A stretch of 43,549 nucleotides of DNA from Methanobacteriota archaeon (GCA_018650165.1 JABIGM010000039.1:1-43549), one strand, 5' to 3'; shown: positions 1 to 9,402, numbered from the stretch's first letter. Numbers and translations are program-made. Notes: generated by a model not told the origin, from the sequence alone.

Positions 1-2
1 AT

Positions 3-803
3 GAGCGTGGCGATTGGGCTGCTGACCTCGATGTCAAGGTTGCAGAACCTGCAGAATACATTTACTTCGCAGGATGCGCTGCTTCATTTGATGAACGCAA
101 CAAGAAGGTTGCCCGTGATACAATTTCAATTATGAAAGAGGCAGGATTGGATGTTGGAATTCTTGGAATGCAAGAAGGATGTACAGGAGATGCTGCTCGT
201 CGTGCAGGTAACGAATACTTGTTCCAGATGCTTGCAGAAACCAACCTTGCAACCTTCGAGGAGATCGGTGTGAAGAAGATTGTAGCATCCTGTCCTCACT
301 GTTTCCATACTCTAGGAACAGAATACAAGGACTTTGGTGGACAAGACATCGAAGTCATGCATCATTCGCAATTAATCAATCATCTACAGAATGAAGGAAA
401 GTTACCTGAACCTAAACATGATGGTAATGTCACCTATCATGATCCATGTTACCTTGGACGTATCGGGGGAGAAACTGAAGCACCACGTGCCGCAATTGGT
501 GGAGTAGATATTGAGACCGAAAACCATGGTAGAGGTTCATTCTGCTGTGGTGCAGGTGGTGCTCAAATGTGGATGGAAGAGCACGTGGATGACGATCATG
601 ACCGTGTCAATATCATCCGTGCTAAGGAACTTGCAGAGACAGGTGCAGATACTGTTGCAGTAGGATGTCCTTTCTGTTCTACTATGGTTACAGATGGCCT
701 ATCAAGTATTGATTCAAAGATGGAAGTCAAAGATATTGCTGAAATCGTTTGGGAGCAAATCAAAGCCAATGATGCAAAGATTCAGGCTGCTAAAGCAGAG
801 TGA
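3..803 (+). CDS. EtfD/HdrD-like iron-sulfur oxidoreductase, C-terminal part (5' truncated by window)
   Basis: The reading frame is open from base 3, so the gene begins outside the window; the first internal ATG (132) is not its start. The visible 266 residues hold two cysteine-rich CCG-type domains. The first has GCAASFDERN, then EGCTGDAARRAGNE and a CPHC motif; the second has DPCYLG, FCCGAGGAQMWMEE and GCPFC. These are the ligand motifs of the heterodisulfide-reductase D family, and the CTGDAARRAGNE and CCGAGG wording is closest to the membrane-bound Fe-S oxidoreductases paired with electron-transfer flavoprotein (EtfD type), which pass electrons from acyl-CoA dehydrogenation to quinone. The N-terminal membrane and ferredoxin domains would lie upstream and cannot be checked. 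The family call is firm; the ETF:quinone role is inference, with GlpC- or HdrD-type partners as alternatives. A minus-strand gene converges from the right with a 17-base gap. Confidence 0.85.
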   Translation, partial: ERGDWAADLDVKVAEPAEYIYFAGCAASFDERNKKVARDTISIMKEAGLDVGILGMQEGCTGDAARRAGNEYLFQMLAETNLATFEEIGVKKIVASCPHCFHTLGTEYKDFGGQDIEVMHHSQLINHLQNEGKLPEPKHDGNVTYHDPCYLGRIGGETEAPRAAIGGVDIETENHGRGSFCCGAGGAQMWMEEHVDDDHDRVNIIRAKELAETGADTVAVGCPFCSTMVTDGLSSIDSKMEVKDIAEIVWEQIKANDAKIQAAKAE

Positions 804-820
804 GAGTGAACTGGTTAATT

Positions 821-1306
821 CTAATTAGCATCAGCATAGGCGTTGATATTTGCAATTATCTTGTCATCATCACCGCCAACACCAACCTTGGTTATTGTGA
901 CGTCCACAGTGCATCCCCCATTACTTCCATCACATAGGTTTGTGTTGTTACCTTCACTGATAGTGATCTCTTCAGATACTTCCCAGTACTTGTCATCGTC
1001 TATTGTGTACGTGCAATATGCATCTGCATCTGCCCAATCTGTCACTTCACACGAGTAGGATGCTCCATCGTTTACAACAATACTAACGTATACTAGAACC
1101 CAGTTAAGGCCATCACCTTGTGTCATCATGATGTGTACTAGTGCATCTCCACCAGAATCAGACATGTCTCCTGCTGCATCTCTATCACTGAATGTGAAGG
1201 TATCTAGGCTACCACCAGATGAATCCTCTGCATAATCCATGCCAGAGCAAGATGGGGCCCAAAGAAGAACTTCATTCCTCTTCTTCAGAAGTAATATCTG
1301 CTCCAA
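821..1306 (-). CDS. Truncated pilin-like secreted protein fragment, N-terminus missing
   Basis: This frame runs from a TTG at 1306, inside the 3' end of the upstream membrane-protein gene, to TAG at 821; the first ATG is at 1240. The product of up to 161 residues is acidic, cysteine-containing and beta-rich (LNWVLVYVSIVVNDG, YSCEV, CTVDVTITKVGVGG). In my recollection this resembles the C-terminal globular domains of short archaeal pilin-like secreted proteins. No class III signal peptide, hydrophobic helix or ribosome binding site can be seen ahead of it, and neither TTG nor ATG gives an exportable protein. I read it as a gene remnant whose 5' end was lost, or less likely as a real cytosolic protein. 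Codon use looks normal for the window, suggesting recent decay or a missed start. The function is unknown. Confidence 0.45.
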   Translation of the reverse strand: MEQILLLKKRNEVLLWAPSCSGMDYAEDSSGGSLDTFTFSDRDAAGDMSDSGGDALVHIMMTQGDGLNWVLVYVSIVVNDGASYSCEVTDWADADAYCTYTIDDDKYWEVSEEITISEGNNTNLCDGSNGGCTVDVTITKVGVGGDDDKIIANINAYADAN

Positions 1307-1928
1307 ATGATGCTAAAGTAAGCATAAATGAAGTTGCAAGTAAATATTCAAATGGTGCAGCCCAATTAATCCACGGCTGCATTTTGTCCATGTCCCAATC
1401 ACCATTGACAAATTCAGGATTTGCTATGAGTCCTAGATTAATTGAATATGTCATTCCGATTAGTGCAATAAATCCTAGAGATATTGACAAATATCTCAAA
1501 TTCTTGCTTTTATCACTAGCATCTTTCATGGCTAAGTGTGTGAGTACACCCCATGCTAGACCAAAATAAAATATATTTACTGCTGTTAGTATATGTGCCT
1601 CTAAATGGTCATACATGTCCATGAATGCCATAATTATCAAATTGGCGCCTACAAAAATCCCACTTAGCATTGAAAGGTGCATCCAATACCATCTGGTGTG
1701 ATTTTTGTTTAATTGGAATAACCTCCAAGACAAATAAATCAAAACAATTCCCGTTAATGTGAAACCTGCAGTGAAAATGATTCTCTGAATACCAGGAAAA
1801 TCAGCTTCTGATATGAAGAAGGGAAATGCACGATATTCCCCTGACATGATGTGAGCCAATGTAGACAACAAAATCGTCATCGCAGGAAGAGCCCACCCCA
1901 AACGAGCGAGCAGTCTATCCTCAATCAT
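1272..1928 (-). CDS. Polytopic membrane protein, Frag1/DRAM/Sfk1-like
   Basis: The 218-residue product has about six hydrophobic helices (near residues 10-30, 45-67, 80-103, 110-133, 145-167 and 190-210) and an acidic tail ending in four glutamates. The pattern of an N-terminal helix, a short FPFFISEADFPG loop, then IQRIIFTAGFTLTG resembles the Frag1/DRAM/Sfk1 membrane family, whose members are poorly understood. That assignment is pattern recognition and moderate only. The ATG at 1928 overlaps the stop of the upstream dehydratase gene by four bases (ATGA), so the two are translationally coupled. The reductase/epimerase partner hints at lipid or glycolipid metabolism, but this is inference. 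Confidence 0.75.
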   Translation of the reverse strand: MIEDRLLARLGWALPAMTILLSTLAHIMSGEYRAFPFFISEADFPGIQRIIFTAGFTLTGIVLIYLSWRLFQLNKNHTRWYWMHLSMLSGIFVGANLIIMAFMDMYDHLEAHILTAVNIFYFGLAWGVLTHLAMKDASDKSKNLRYLSISLGFIALIGMTYSINLGLIANPEFVNGDWDMDKMQPWINWAAPFEYLLATSFMLTLASFGADITSEEEE

Positions 1929-2890
1929 TTGTATGCCTCCACAGTATCATGAATGCAATCATCATATGATTTCCAAGTAATTCCCAACTCAGTCTCGGCT
2001 TTCTTACTAGAGTATTTTGAGTCACCTTTAGAGAATGATTTAGCGGCAGATCTAGTGAGCAATCTCTTTCCACTAAATAATCCCATGAACCAATCTTGGA
2101 AAACCACTACAGGTAGTAGCCACAATGGTATTCCAAAGCGTGGGAATTTCATCTTTGGGTACAATTTCTTTGCTCGCTTTAGCAAATCATGTATCGTTCC
2201 ATCCTGATATGGTGCCAAGACATACCTACCATGCGCATTATCGTTTTCGAAAGCTAAACGATGCGCAGTAGCGACATCATCCACATGTACAAAGGCGAGT
2301 GGAATTTTTGGAACAACTGGGTATTTTCCCTTCATAGCATCTCCGATGATATCTGTAGATGGAGTTGGCCTCGAAAAAGAACCTCCGAGGACACCACTTG
2401 GATTTATTACTCGTAAATCAAGATCTAATTCCTTAGCCAATTCCCAAGCTCTGCGTTCGGATTCTGTTTTGGCTCTTGTATAGGGCATGGAGAAATTTTC
2501 ATTCCAATTTGATTCATCTTTTACACTATTCTTCGGAGTTACGCCAATCGCTGCAACCGATGATGTGTAGACTACACGTTTAATTCCGCATGCGGCTGCA
2601 GCCCTAAGTACATTCTCAGTGCCCCTATTAGCAGTGTTTAAGATTAAGTCTCCATCTCCACTTGTGGCATAGATTGTTGCAAGATGAAATAGTCCTGTTG
2701 CTCCCTCTAGAGCCTTAGGCCAATCCTCTGAATTTAGTACATCTGCTTCAATAAATTCCATGTCTAGTTTAGGAGCCTTATCCATTGAGCGAACAGTACC
2801 TCTAACCTTGTATCCCTGTTCTAACAATTGGCGAGACAAATTGTTACCAATGTGGCCATTCGCTCCAGTAACAACGACAAGCCCATCCAT
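1925..2890 (-). CDS. NAD(P)-dependent extended SDR, dihydroflavonol-reductase-like
   Basis: This 321-residue protein is an extended short-chain dehydrogenase/reductase. The Rossmann nucleotide site TGANGHIG is at residues 8-15, followed by a basic GTVRS segment after the second strand, which often marks NADP preference. The YxxxK catalytic pair is in YTRAK (Tyr137, Lys141), with a SSVAAIG serine segment before it. The length and the NPSGVLGG and FVHVDDVA motifs fit dihydroflavonol 4-reductase-like and 3-beta-hydroxysteroid dehydrogenase-like members (COG0451). The substrate cannot be read from the sequence. The ATG at 2890 is used because the Rossmann motif begins five residues later. It heads a minus-strand unit with the membrane protein at 1272-1928 (four-base overlap) and shares a 71-base divergent promoter region with cysS. 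Confidence 0.88.
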   Translation of the reverse strand: MDGLVVVTGANGHIGNNLSRQLLEQGYKVRGTVRSMDKAPKLDMEFIEADVLNSEDWPKALEGATGLFHLATIYATSGDGDLILNTANRGTENVLRAAAACGIKRVVYTSSVAAIGVTPKNSVKDESNWNENFSMPYTRAKTESERRAWELAKELDLDLRVINPSGVLGGSFSRPTPSTDIIGDAMKGKYPVVPKIPLAFVHVDDVATAHRLAFENDNAHGRYVLAPYQDGTIHDLLKRAKKLYPKMKFPRFGIPLWLLPVVVFQDWFMGLFSGKRLLTRSAAKSFSKGDSKYSSKKAETELGITWKSYDDCIHDTVEAYK

Positions 2891-2944
2891 GTCAGGGCAT
2901 TGGCCTCACCGCTTTGAATCATGGCATTGTTTGAATAACAGTGA

Positions 2945-2963
2945 ATCACCCCACAGGGGTGAT
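2945..2963 (+). promoter_or_regulatory. Perfect 8-bp inverted repeat covering the cysS start codon
   Basis: The arms atcacccc (2945-2952) and ggggtgat (2956-2963) are perfectly complementary around a 3-base loop (aca). The right arm includes the first two bases of the preferred cysS ATG (2962-2964). In RNA it would be a tight GC-rich hairpin sequestering the start; in DNA it could be a protein-binding palindrome in the divergent SDR-cysS promoter region. The pairing is seen directly; any role is inference. Confidence 0.5.
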
Positions 2964-4443
2964 GCCTCTGCGCGTACACGACACTCGCCGTCGGGATAAA
3001 GTGGATTTTACCACTATGAATCCCGGTGTGGTAAACATGTATGTTTGTGGAGTCACAGTGTATGATTTGTGCCATCTTGGCCATGCTCGTTGTTACCTAG
3101 CTTTCGATTTGATACACCGTTGGTTGGAAAAGTCGGGATATGATGTCAATTATGTTCAAAATTTCACAGATATTGATGATAAAATAATCAATCGTGCTAA
3201 TGAAACCGGTGAGGATTGGAACGAATTAGTTGAAAATAATATTGCTACATATTACCGAGACATGGATGCGCTCAATATACTTCGAGCAGACAAATATCCT
3301 CGGTGTACCGATTATGTTGACCAAATGATTGAGATAACAACCGACCTTATCGAGAAAGGAAATGCGTACGCTGCAGATGATGGCGTATATTTCAGCGTTG
3401 AAAGTGCACCAGAAAAATACGGTGAATTGACAGGGCAAAATATCGATGCAGTGCGCAGCGGTGCCGGTGGAAGAGTCGCAGGAACTGGCTCTGGGAAGCG
3501 CGACCACAAGGATTTCGCACTTTGGAAAGCGGCTAAGCCAGGTGAACCCACATGGGATTCACCATGGGGTGAAGGACGCCCTGGATGGCACATTGAGTGT
3601 ACTGCAATGTCGATGGATTCATTTGGTGAACAATTCGATATTCACGGTGGTGGACATGATTTACTATTCCCTCATCACGAAGCAGAAATCTTCCAAGGAG
3701 AGTGCCATACAGGTTGCTCACCTGTTGTTCACCATTGGCTACACAATGGTTTTGTCAATATCGACGGAGAAAAAATGAGTAAATCTCTCGGTAACTTCTG
3801 GACGATTTCAGATATTTTGGAAAAGGTCGATCCATATGTGCTGAGGTTTTCTTTAATCAATGCACATTACCGTTCACCTATCGATATGAATGAACAATTA
3901 CTCAAAGACGCTGAAAAGAATCATTCACGCCTCATGAGCGTTTACAAGGCTGCTTTGGAATTAATGGGTGAAAACTGTCCACCACTCCCAGAAGGCGACA
4001 TCACCTCACAAGTTCCTTTGGTCAAGAGCCTAGGGCTCCTCGAAAAGATGGCACAAGGGTTTGCTATTGCCATGGATGATGATTTCAATTCACGTGAAGG
4101 GTGTGCAAAAGTTCTCGGCGCACTTCGAGAAATGAGCCGAATGCTAAGTGAATTAGCTGGTGATGATTTGGGTGCTTTTGCATTCCACTGCGTAGAATGG
4201 CTAGAGGATACTGCCGGTTCAGTACTCGGAGTTTTACCGAGTCGAGAGGAAACACTAGCCGAACCAGAAGAGGACCCACGTCGAGCTGAGATTACAGAGC
4301 AGGTAGAGGCATTGATAACGCGTAGAACAGAGGCGCGGTCTGCAAAGGATTGGCCTGCAGCAGATGCGATACGTGACGAACTAAACACACTTGGCGTAGT
4401 CGTTACCGATACAGCAGCAGGGCCGGTTTGGGATCTAGTCTGA
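2962..4443 (+). CDS. cysS: Cysteinyl-tRNA synthetase
   Basis: This class I aminoacyl-tRNA synthetase attaches cysteine to tRNA-Cys in the cytoplasm. The class signature HLGH is at residues 38-41 and KMSKS at 271-275. Zinc-site features are visible as Cys29 in YVCGVTVYD, the Cys of WHIECTAMS (about 213), and the HGGGHDLLFPHHEAE segment. The 493-residue length is usual, with an anticodon-binding C-terminal region ending in the typical WPAADAIRDELNTLGV pattern. A GTG at 2941 is in frame, but the ATG at 2962 gives MPLRVHDT, matching the family's usual beginning, so I chose it. A perfect inverted repeat overlaps this ATG. The 3' end overlaps the convergent amidohydrolase gene by nine bases. Confidence 0.97.
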   Translation: MPLRVHDTRRRDKVDFTTMNPGVVNMYVCGVTVYDLCHLGHARCYLAFDLIHRWLEKSGYDVNYVQNFTDIDDKIINRANETGEDWNELVENNIATYYRDMDALNILRADKYPRCTDYVDQMIEITTDLIEKGNAYAADDGVYFSVESAPEKYGELTGQNIDAVRSGAGGRVAGTGSGKRDHKDFALWKAAKPGEPTWDSPWGEGRPGWHIECTAMSMDSFGEQFDIHGGGHDLLFPHHEAEIFQGECHTGCSPVVHHWLHNGFVNIDGEKMSKSLGNFWTISDILEKVDPYVLRFSLINAHYRSPIDMNEQLLKDAEKNHSRLMSVYKAALELMGENCPPLPEGDITSQVPLVKSLGLLEKMAQGFAIAMDDDFNSREGCAKVLGALREMSRMLSELAGDDLGAFAFHCVEWLEDTAGSVLGVLPSREETLAEPEEDPRRAEITEQVEALITRRTEARSAKDWPAADAIRDELNTLGVVVTDTAAGPVWDLV

Positions 4444-7400
4444 GTCCTTCGGCGGTTCAATCGGTGGTAATTCAGGTACGAATTGAGAATTTGTCGCACC
4501 AGCGAGAGTCTCTTTTTCCCTAGCCAAGAAAATTACGGCTACAGCAGCAACCAATATTACACCCATCGCCACTGATAGCAGGACTACAGGGTCCGTTTCA
4601 TCAGACTTTGCGGAATCGGTAGTGTCTTCATCGCAGATTCCCGTACAGGGCCCATCTCCAGTACCGTCGCCGCCATCATTGTTGCCACCGCCACTATTGT
4701 CGTTTTCGTAAGTACAACTACCATCGTCTTGGTCCGCTTGAATATTGTAATTCAAGGCAGTAGAGTCCATACATCCTAGTCTCGGCTCAGGCTCAACATT
4801 GCTATTGTTAGTATAGTCTGAATCTGTAATGTAAGGACGGTTTCCATTCGCATCGTAATCAATGTCATAGTAGTCGTAGAGTTTTGACATATCAATGTGG
4901 AAATTTGCGTGGGCTGAACGATTGATAACATCGAAATATCTCTCATCATCCATAGTAAAAATTGGGTCTAATGTCATACTTTTCAAATGGTTGACATTAT
5001 CTCTATAATCGCCATCGAATGTTGTTGCTAGCCAATCTTCAAGTTCTGAGTCAGACATCTCCTCTACTTCTTGCCAGTTCTCCTTGATATCATCAAACTG
5101 GTTTAGCATAGCCATTGCTAATCCCGATTCGATATTCTCCCATGTTTGCATGCCTTCAACTTCAGTTGAAGATGTTACATCGACGGCCTTACTGAATCCA
5201 CTGCCATTGATATATTCCCAATCATCTCCATTCATTGCAGTCATCAAGTCCACATCGCCGAATACAGCCTTTCCTTGAACAATAGTTAGCCTAATGTCGG
5301 GGTCGATTGCTTCGATTAAGTTACGATATGGGTTGTCATGGAATGTGTCAACGACTACAAGATCTGCATACATTCCAATCCCAATTTGTCCTACAAACTT
5401 TTGCCAATTTGCAATCTCTGCAGCATTGCTGGTTACCATCTCAACCAATTCATAATCACTGAAATGGCCATCAAGAGATTCTCTGTTCCATAGGTCTGCA
5501 GTCTTCAATTCGTGAAGATTATTTTTCGAACCACTTGGTCCCCAGTCCGGTGCCAAAGAGATAGTTACACCTGCATTGTCTGCTGCAACAACATCAGTTG
5601 TATCTCCATACAACAGTAGATTAGAAATTGGCGACCAAACCAATCCTGCGTCAACTTCTCCCATTTTATTGAATTGACTTTGATCAAGGGCAGTACCATG
5701 AATAACAACTGTTTCATTCATGATTAATCCTTTATTGTATAGTGCATCAAACTCATTTTTGCTAACTTGGTCTACTCCTTCAGAAAGGTGAACAAACCAA
5801 GCGTTTAGTGTTCCAGCATTGCTCTTATCGATTAGGTGTTGGCCACTATAATCCTCGTCTTCAGCTCCACACACAGCACAAGTGTACATACCATCTTGAC
5901 CAAAGTTGTAAAGTTCGACATTTCGTGATAGCATACTATCCCAAGAGTCAGTGCCACTACTTGGTGAGCCCTGCACTGCAGTAACTCCTCCAGAGACTGC
6001 TTGGACTTCAGCATACTTCATCTGCTCAGATGACATGTCCCACCGGCTGTAAGATTGCATGTTAGTCTTCATCCAAGTTATGCTTGGTCCATAATCCCAA
6101 TTGTCGCCCCATTGGCCTCGATTGGTGTAACCTCCTTCTTCAGATTTTTGAGATTCAGATAAGTGGACATTAAAGTCCCAAAGCGGAATGTGATTGTAGT
6201 GCATGTGATTGTGTAAATCGATTAGGCCAGGATAGATTGTAGCATCAGTATCGTGTACAGTGATGTCATCGGTATTTATTGGAGGTATTTCTCCATCTGC
6301 CCAAACTGCTTTAATCATGCCATCGTCAATCATGATGTTACCATTCTCAATGACATTATTTTGCCCAGTCATAGGAACTACTCGACCTTTTAGAATATAC
6401 GTGGATTCCGAATTATCTGCTTGTTTGAAACATGTACCTTGCCTGTCAGCAGGGTTTGCATCACTCTTACCTAGTGTCCCATCTTCATTTAGCGTGTATG
6501 CAACATCAAAGAACGAGTCCTTAGCAGGGTATTTTATCATGCTCTGAATAGCCCCATTAATGTCTTTCAATACTGCAAAGTCATCTTCATAGTAGTCGAA
6601 AATAATTTGTGTTTTCGATCTGTAAAATGTCATTGATTCACCGGCAGAGATTGTTGTATTCCATCCAATTGAACACGGTGCACTGCCCCCTGCCAAGTTG
6701 TCGTCTAATGTCCAATCAGATATGTCGACATCAGATGTACCATCATTTGTTAGTTGGATATATTGTTCGCTATTCTGCCAGACTTCTCCATCGCCATCTA
6801 AATCTACACCATCATACTCTTCACTAGATGAAGATACGAGGATTTCTGAAATCTTTACACCCAAATAGTTGCCTTCATTTACTGACCATTCTCCGACTCC
6901 TACTGAATCACCACCACCAGAATTACCGCCACCGGAGTTATCGACTTCTCCGACTGTACAGGTTCCTTGAGTTGCAGCGGGGCTAGGGTCTGTTTTTTCC
7001 AATAATCCGTTAGCACCTGGAGTGTATGCCTTGTCCCAATCGGAATCATTAGCAGGATAGTTGAAGACACTTTGAATCGAATCACTTGAATCTTTCAATA
7101 CTGCAGAATCGCCATCAAAGAAATCTAATTCTATGCTGGTATCAGCTCGATAAAAAGTAATGGATTCACCTGCTAAGATTGTCAAATCTCCAATTTCGCA
7201 AGAAGCGCTTCCACCAATTGCATCATCATCTAATGTCCAATTTGAAAGATTAACATCTACTGTACCATCATTTGTCAATTGGATATATTGGTCACTCGAA
7301 CTACCAATTACACCATCACCATTCCAATCAGTTCCCTCATGGGTAGCATCACTCGGTGACACTAGAATTTCTGAAATCATAACACCTTTGTAATCATCAG

Positions 7401-7491
7401 TGTTAATACTCCAGACTCCCGTTTCAGCACTTGCTATGCCCGTGGGGATGGCCGCAACAATCATGATTAGCACAACAATCAATCTACGCAT
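4435..7491 (-). CDS. Secreted membrane-anchored amidohydrolase with two lamin-tail-like domains
   Basis: This 1018-residue product is an exported metal-dependent hydrolase. A signal peptide (MRRLIVVLIMIVAAIPTGIASA) supports the ATG at 7491 over the in-frame GTG at 7515. Two tandem lamin-tail-like (LTD) beta domains follow, about residues 30-160 and 205-345, sharing ISEILVS, YIQLTNDGT and WTLDD. The amidohydrolase domain (about 365-760) has HxH in IDLHNHMHY (near 427), a VHLSEG histidine, VIHGTAL, LAPDWGPSG and the GMYADLVVVD end typical of the imidazolonepropionase/ATZ-TRZ superfamily. A cysteine-bearing GCMDSTALNYN unit near 906 and one transmembrane helix (about 967-990) before a charged tail follow. 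The active domain should face outside, tethered by the C-terminal helix. The substrate is unknown; cyclic amides, nucleobase derivatives and peptides are possible. It converges on cysS with a nine-base overlap. Confidence 0.88.
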   Translation of the reverse strand: MRRLIVVLIMIVAAIPTGIASAETGVWSINTDDYKGVMISEILVSPSDATHEGTDWNGDGVIGSSSDQYIQLTNDGTVDVNLSNWTLDDDAIGGSASCEIGDLTILAGESITFYRADTSIELDFFDGDSAVLKDSSDSIQSVFNYPANDSDWDKAYTPGANGLLEKTDPSPAATQGTCTVGEVDNSGGGNSGGGDSVGVGEWSVNEGNYLGVKISEILVSSSSEEYDGVDLDGDGEVWQNSEQYIQLTNDGTSDVDISDWTLDDNLAGGSAPCSIGWNTTISAGESMTFYRSKTQIIFDYYEDDFAVLKDINGAIQSMIKYPAKDSFFDVAYTLNEDGTLGKSDANPADRQGTCFKQADNSESTYILKGRVVPMTGQNNVIENGNIMIDDGMIKAVWADGEIPPINTDDITVHDTDATIYPGLIDLHNHMHYNHIPLWDFNVHLSESQKSEEGGYTNRGQWGDNWDYGPSITWMKTNMQSYSRWDMSSEQMKYAEVQAVSGGVTAVQGSPSSGTDSWDSMLSRNVELYNFGQDGMYTCAVCGAEDEDYSGQHLIDKSNAGTLNAWFVHLSEGVDQVSKNEFDALYNKGLIMNETVVIHGTALDQSQFNKMGEVDAGLVWSPISNLLLYGDTTDVVAADNAGVTISLAPDWGPSGSKNNLHELKTADLWNRESLDGHFSDYELVEMVTSNAAEIANWQKFVGQIGIGMYADLVVVDTFHDNPYRNLIEAIDPDIRLTIVQGKAVFGDVDLMTAMNGDDWEYINGSGFSKAVDVTSSTEVEGMQTWENIESGLAMAMLNQFDDIKENWQEVEEMSDSELEDWLATTFDGDYRDNVNHLKSMTLDPIFTMDDERYFDVINRSAHANFHIDMSKLYDYYDIDYDANGNRPYITDSDYTNNSNVEPEPRLGCMDSTALNYNIQADQDDGSCTYENDNSGGGNNDGGDGTGDGPCTGICDEDTTDSAKSDETDPVVLLSVAMGVILVAAVAVIFLAREKETLAGATNSQFVPELPPIEPPKDSD
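6430..7405 (-). repeat. Tandem duplication of a lamin-tail-like domain inside the amidohydrolase gene
   Basis: Two coding copies of about 140 codons lie in tandem (roughly 6955-7405 and 6430-6870). They share, in order, a GVxISEILVS strand, a calcium-loop-like DWNGDG/DLDGDG segment, YIQLTNDGT, WTLDD, a cysteine, ILAGES/ISAGES plus TFYR, AVLKD, a YPA(N/K)DS segment and a TQGTC/RQGTC end. The copies are diverged in DNA. They are separated by a Gly/Ser-rich linker with GGGNSGGG. Confidence 0.75.
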
Positions 7492-7582
7492 GACTCGCCC
7501 AAATAGACCAAGCACATGAAACCACCCATTAATCGCATTTGCAAATTGAGACGAATAATGGATAGTCTCAAAGCCAAGTTAA

Positions 7583-7599
7583 CATGCCCGTAGGGCATG
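7583..7599 (+). promoter_or_regulatory. Perfect 7-bp inverted repeat ending at the start codon of the S15 peptidase gene
   Basis: The arms catgccc (7583-7589) and gggcatg (7593-7599) pair perfectly around a 3-base loop (gta), and the right arm ends with the ATG (7597-7599). The arrangement matches the inverted repeat at cysS. A start-codon hairpin or a dyad operator would both fit; neither is proven. The 105-base divergent region 7492-7596 between the two hydrolase genes holds no other feature I can name. Confidence 0.5.
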
Positions 7600-9402
7600 C
7601 GTAAGGCACTATTGATGCTGGTAATCATGTTACCAGCCATGTTCTCCGGTTGTTTCGGAGAAGAAGACATAGTCCCTGCGTCAGAAGAAGAATCAGTTTA
7701 TCCACAGCCATGGGAAAGGGCAGATTACACCTATGTCGATAGCGATGTATTCAGTAGAGTTACTGTAAATGGCAGTTTTGGAATCGACGCAGTACGCAGT
7801 GTTTTCATTGATGTACCAACCATCACTGCCGCAGATGGTGGAGCTGGATTAACCGGTGATGCAGTTGTTCACCTTGGCTTGTGGTTACCTGTTATTGAAG
7901 GATGTGACTGGGATGCTGCAAATCTTTCAGAAGATTGTCTTGTACCTGTAATCGCAGAGATTGGACCCTACTACAACGATGGTGATGTCGACGCTTTAAC
8001 CCCTGCAGACAGGCTGGGCAGATTCTTAATCGAAAATTATGTTCCACATGGATATGGTGTGGCCCAGGTTAGCGTATTTGGAACTGGAGATTCAAACCAC
8101 TGTATGGACCTAATGGGCACTGATGAGCAGAGGGGTATTGATGCATCAGTATCCTGGTTAGGCAGTCAGCCCTGGTCAAATGGTAAAGTTGGAATCATTG
8201 GTAAATCATACGATGGAAGCACTCCTTGGCAAGCAGCAACTTTTGGGAATCCTTACTTAGCAACAATCGTGCCAATGTCGGGATTGATTGGAGTTCACGA
8301 CTTAATGTGGAGAAACGGAAGTATGGAAGCACGTGGCATGATAATGCACAACGGTGTATACGGTTCGTTTGGAGTTGATGGTGACTCACAGGATATCCAA
8401 AATGTCTGTGAAGGATACGCAGAAGGATATGCAATGGGTCCGTTGGCATACATAAGTGGTGGAATGGTTGATTATGCAGGTAATACATACTGGACCGAAA
8501 GGTCATTCCTCGATAGAGTAGTCGAAAACTATAACGGTTCAGTTTACATTATTCAGGGAATGCAAGATTGGAACGTAGATCCCCACATGGCATTCCCTAC
8601 TCACCAAATTGTAGATGATGCTGGAATCGAAATCAAAACACTTGCAGGCCAGTGGGCGCATGATTATCCAGACAGAGATTCAGGACACAGTTCGCAATCT
8701 CCTGGAAGAGGAGCTGAAGCATACCCGTACACATTACGTTGGGATTGGGCTGATGAGATGCTTTACTGGTTCGATTGGTACCTGAAAGGTGAAGGTGCGC
8801 CACCAACCCTTGGAGTTGAAATGCAAGACAACCGTGGTGGCTGGAGATTTGAGAATACATGGCCAGCGGAAGACACAGACTACCTTTCGATGGAAGTCGA
8901 TGCATTGGGGCCCAGTGGCGCACTAATGGGTGCAACACAAGGTGAAATTACATTCTCTTATGGACCATTTGAAAATGATACATGGATTGCAGGGATGCCA
9001 ACAATTCATGTTGCAACAACTCCACACACCACCAATAACGGGCATATCTTCATTGAAATGACTGATGATTCAGGAATGCATCTTGGCCATGCAGTGATGG
9101 ATTTGAGATTCCATGCAGGAGGTCGAGACGGTGCAATTGAACTAATCCCATTCTCAACGGTAGTTGCTATGATGGAGTTCATGCCGATGGATGCATTCTT
9201 GAAAGCAGGAGAATCAATACACTTCACAGTAACTCAAACTGGAGAAGACTACGTTCCTAGCCCAGCAGCAGTAGGTGATTATTCAATAAATTGGGCTGCA
9301 AGCACTCTGACGCTTCCAATCGTTCACCGTACCTGTGATGACTTATTCCAAGTGCCAATGACTGATTACGATGAAAGCATGTATTATTGGGATATCTGTT
9401 AG
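7597..9402 (+). CDS. CocE/NonD-type S15 peptidase, lipoprotein
   Basis: The 601-residue product is an alpha/beta hydrolase of the X-Pro dipeptidyl-peptidase / cocaine-esterase family (S15), probably tethered outside the cell. It starts with a lipoprotein signal ([19 protein letters not shown]) whose lipobox cysteine is residue 19. The nucleophile is Ser204 in GKSYDG. The acid is probably Asp324 in [12 protein letters not shown], and His355 in QWAHDYPD is the likely catalytic histidine. The last 180 residues form the jelly-roll C-terminal domain of the family ([25 protein letters not shown]). Family members cleave X-Pro dipeptides or esters; the substrate here is unknown. With the neighbouring secreted amidohydrolase it suggests scavenging of proteinaceous matter. 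The ATG at 7597 sits in an inverted repeat. It ends four bases into the convergent MutS-like gene. Confidence 0.92.
   Translation: MRKALLMLVIMLPAMFSGCFGEEDIVPASEEESVYPQPWERADYTYVDSDVFSRVTVNGSFGIDAVRSVFIDVPTITAADGGAGLTGDAVVHLGLWLPVIEGCDWDAANLSEDCLVPVIAEIGPYYNDGDVDALTPADRLGRFLIENYVPHGYGVAQVSVFGTGDSNHCMDLMGTDEQRGIDASVSWLGSQPWSNGKVGIIGKSYDGSTPWQAATFGNPYLATIVPMSGLIGVHDLMWRNGSMEARGMIMHNGVYGSFGVDGDSQDIQNVCEGYAEGYAMGPLAYISGGMVDYAGNTYWTERSFLDRVVENYNGSVYIIQGMQDWNVDPHMAFPTHQIVDDAGIEIKTLAGQWAHDYPDRDSGHSSQSPGRGAEAYPYTLRWDWADEMLYWFDWYLKGEGAPPTLGVEMQDNRGGWRFENTWPAEDTDYLSMEVDALGPSGALMGATQGEITFSYGPFENDTWIAGMPTIHVATTPHTTNNGHIFIEMTDDSGMHLGHAVMDLRFHAGGRDGAIELIPFSTVVAMMEFMPMDAFLKAGESIHFTVTQTGEDYVPSPAAVGDYSINWAASTLTLPIVHRTCDDLFQVPMTDYDESMYYWDIC

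Noticed and set aside
1219..1569. 116-residue plus-strand frame opposite the Frag1-like gene
   Set aside because: It is antisense to a gene with clear membrane helices and a coupled start; its residues show no domain or signal.
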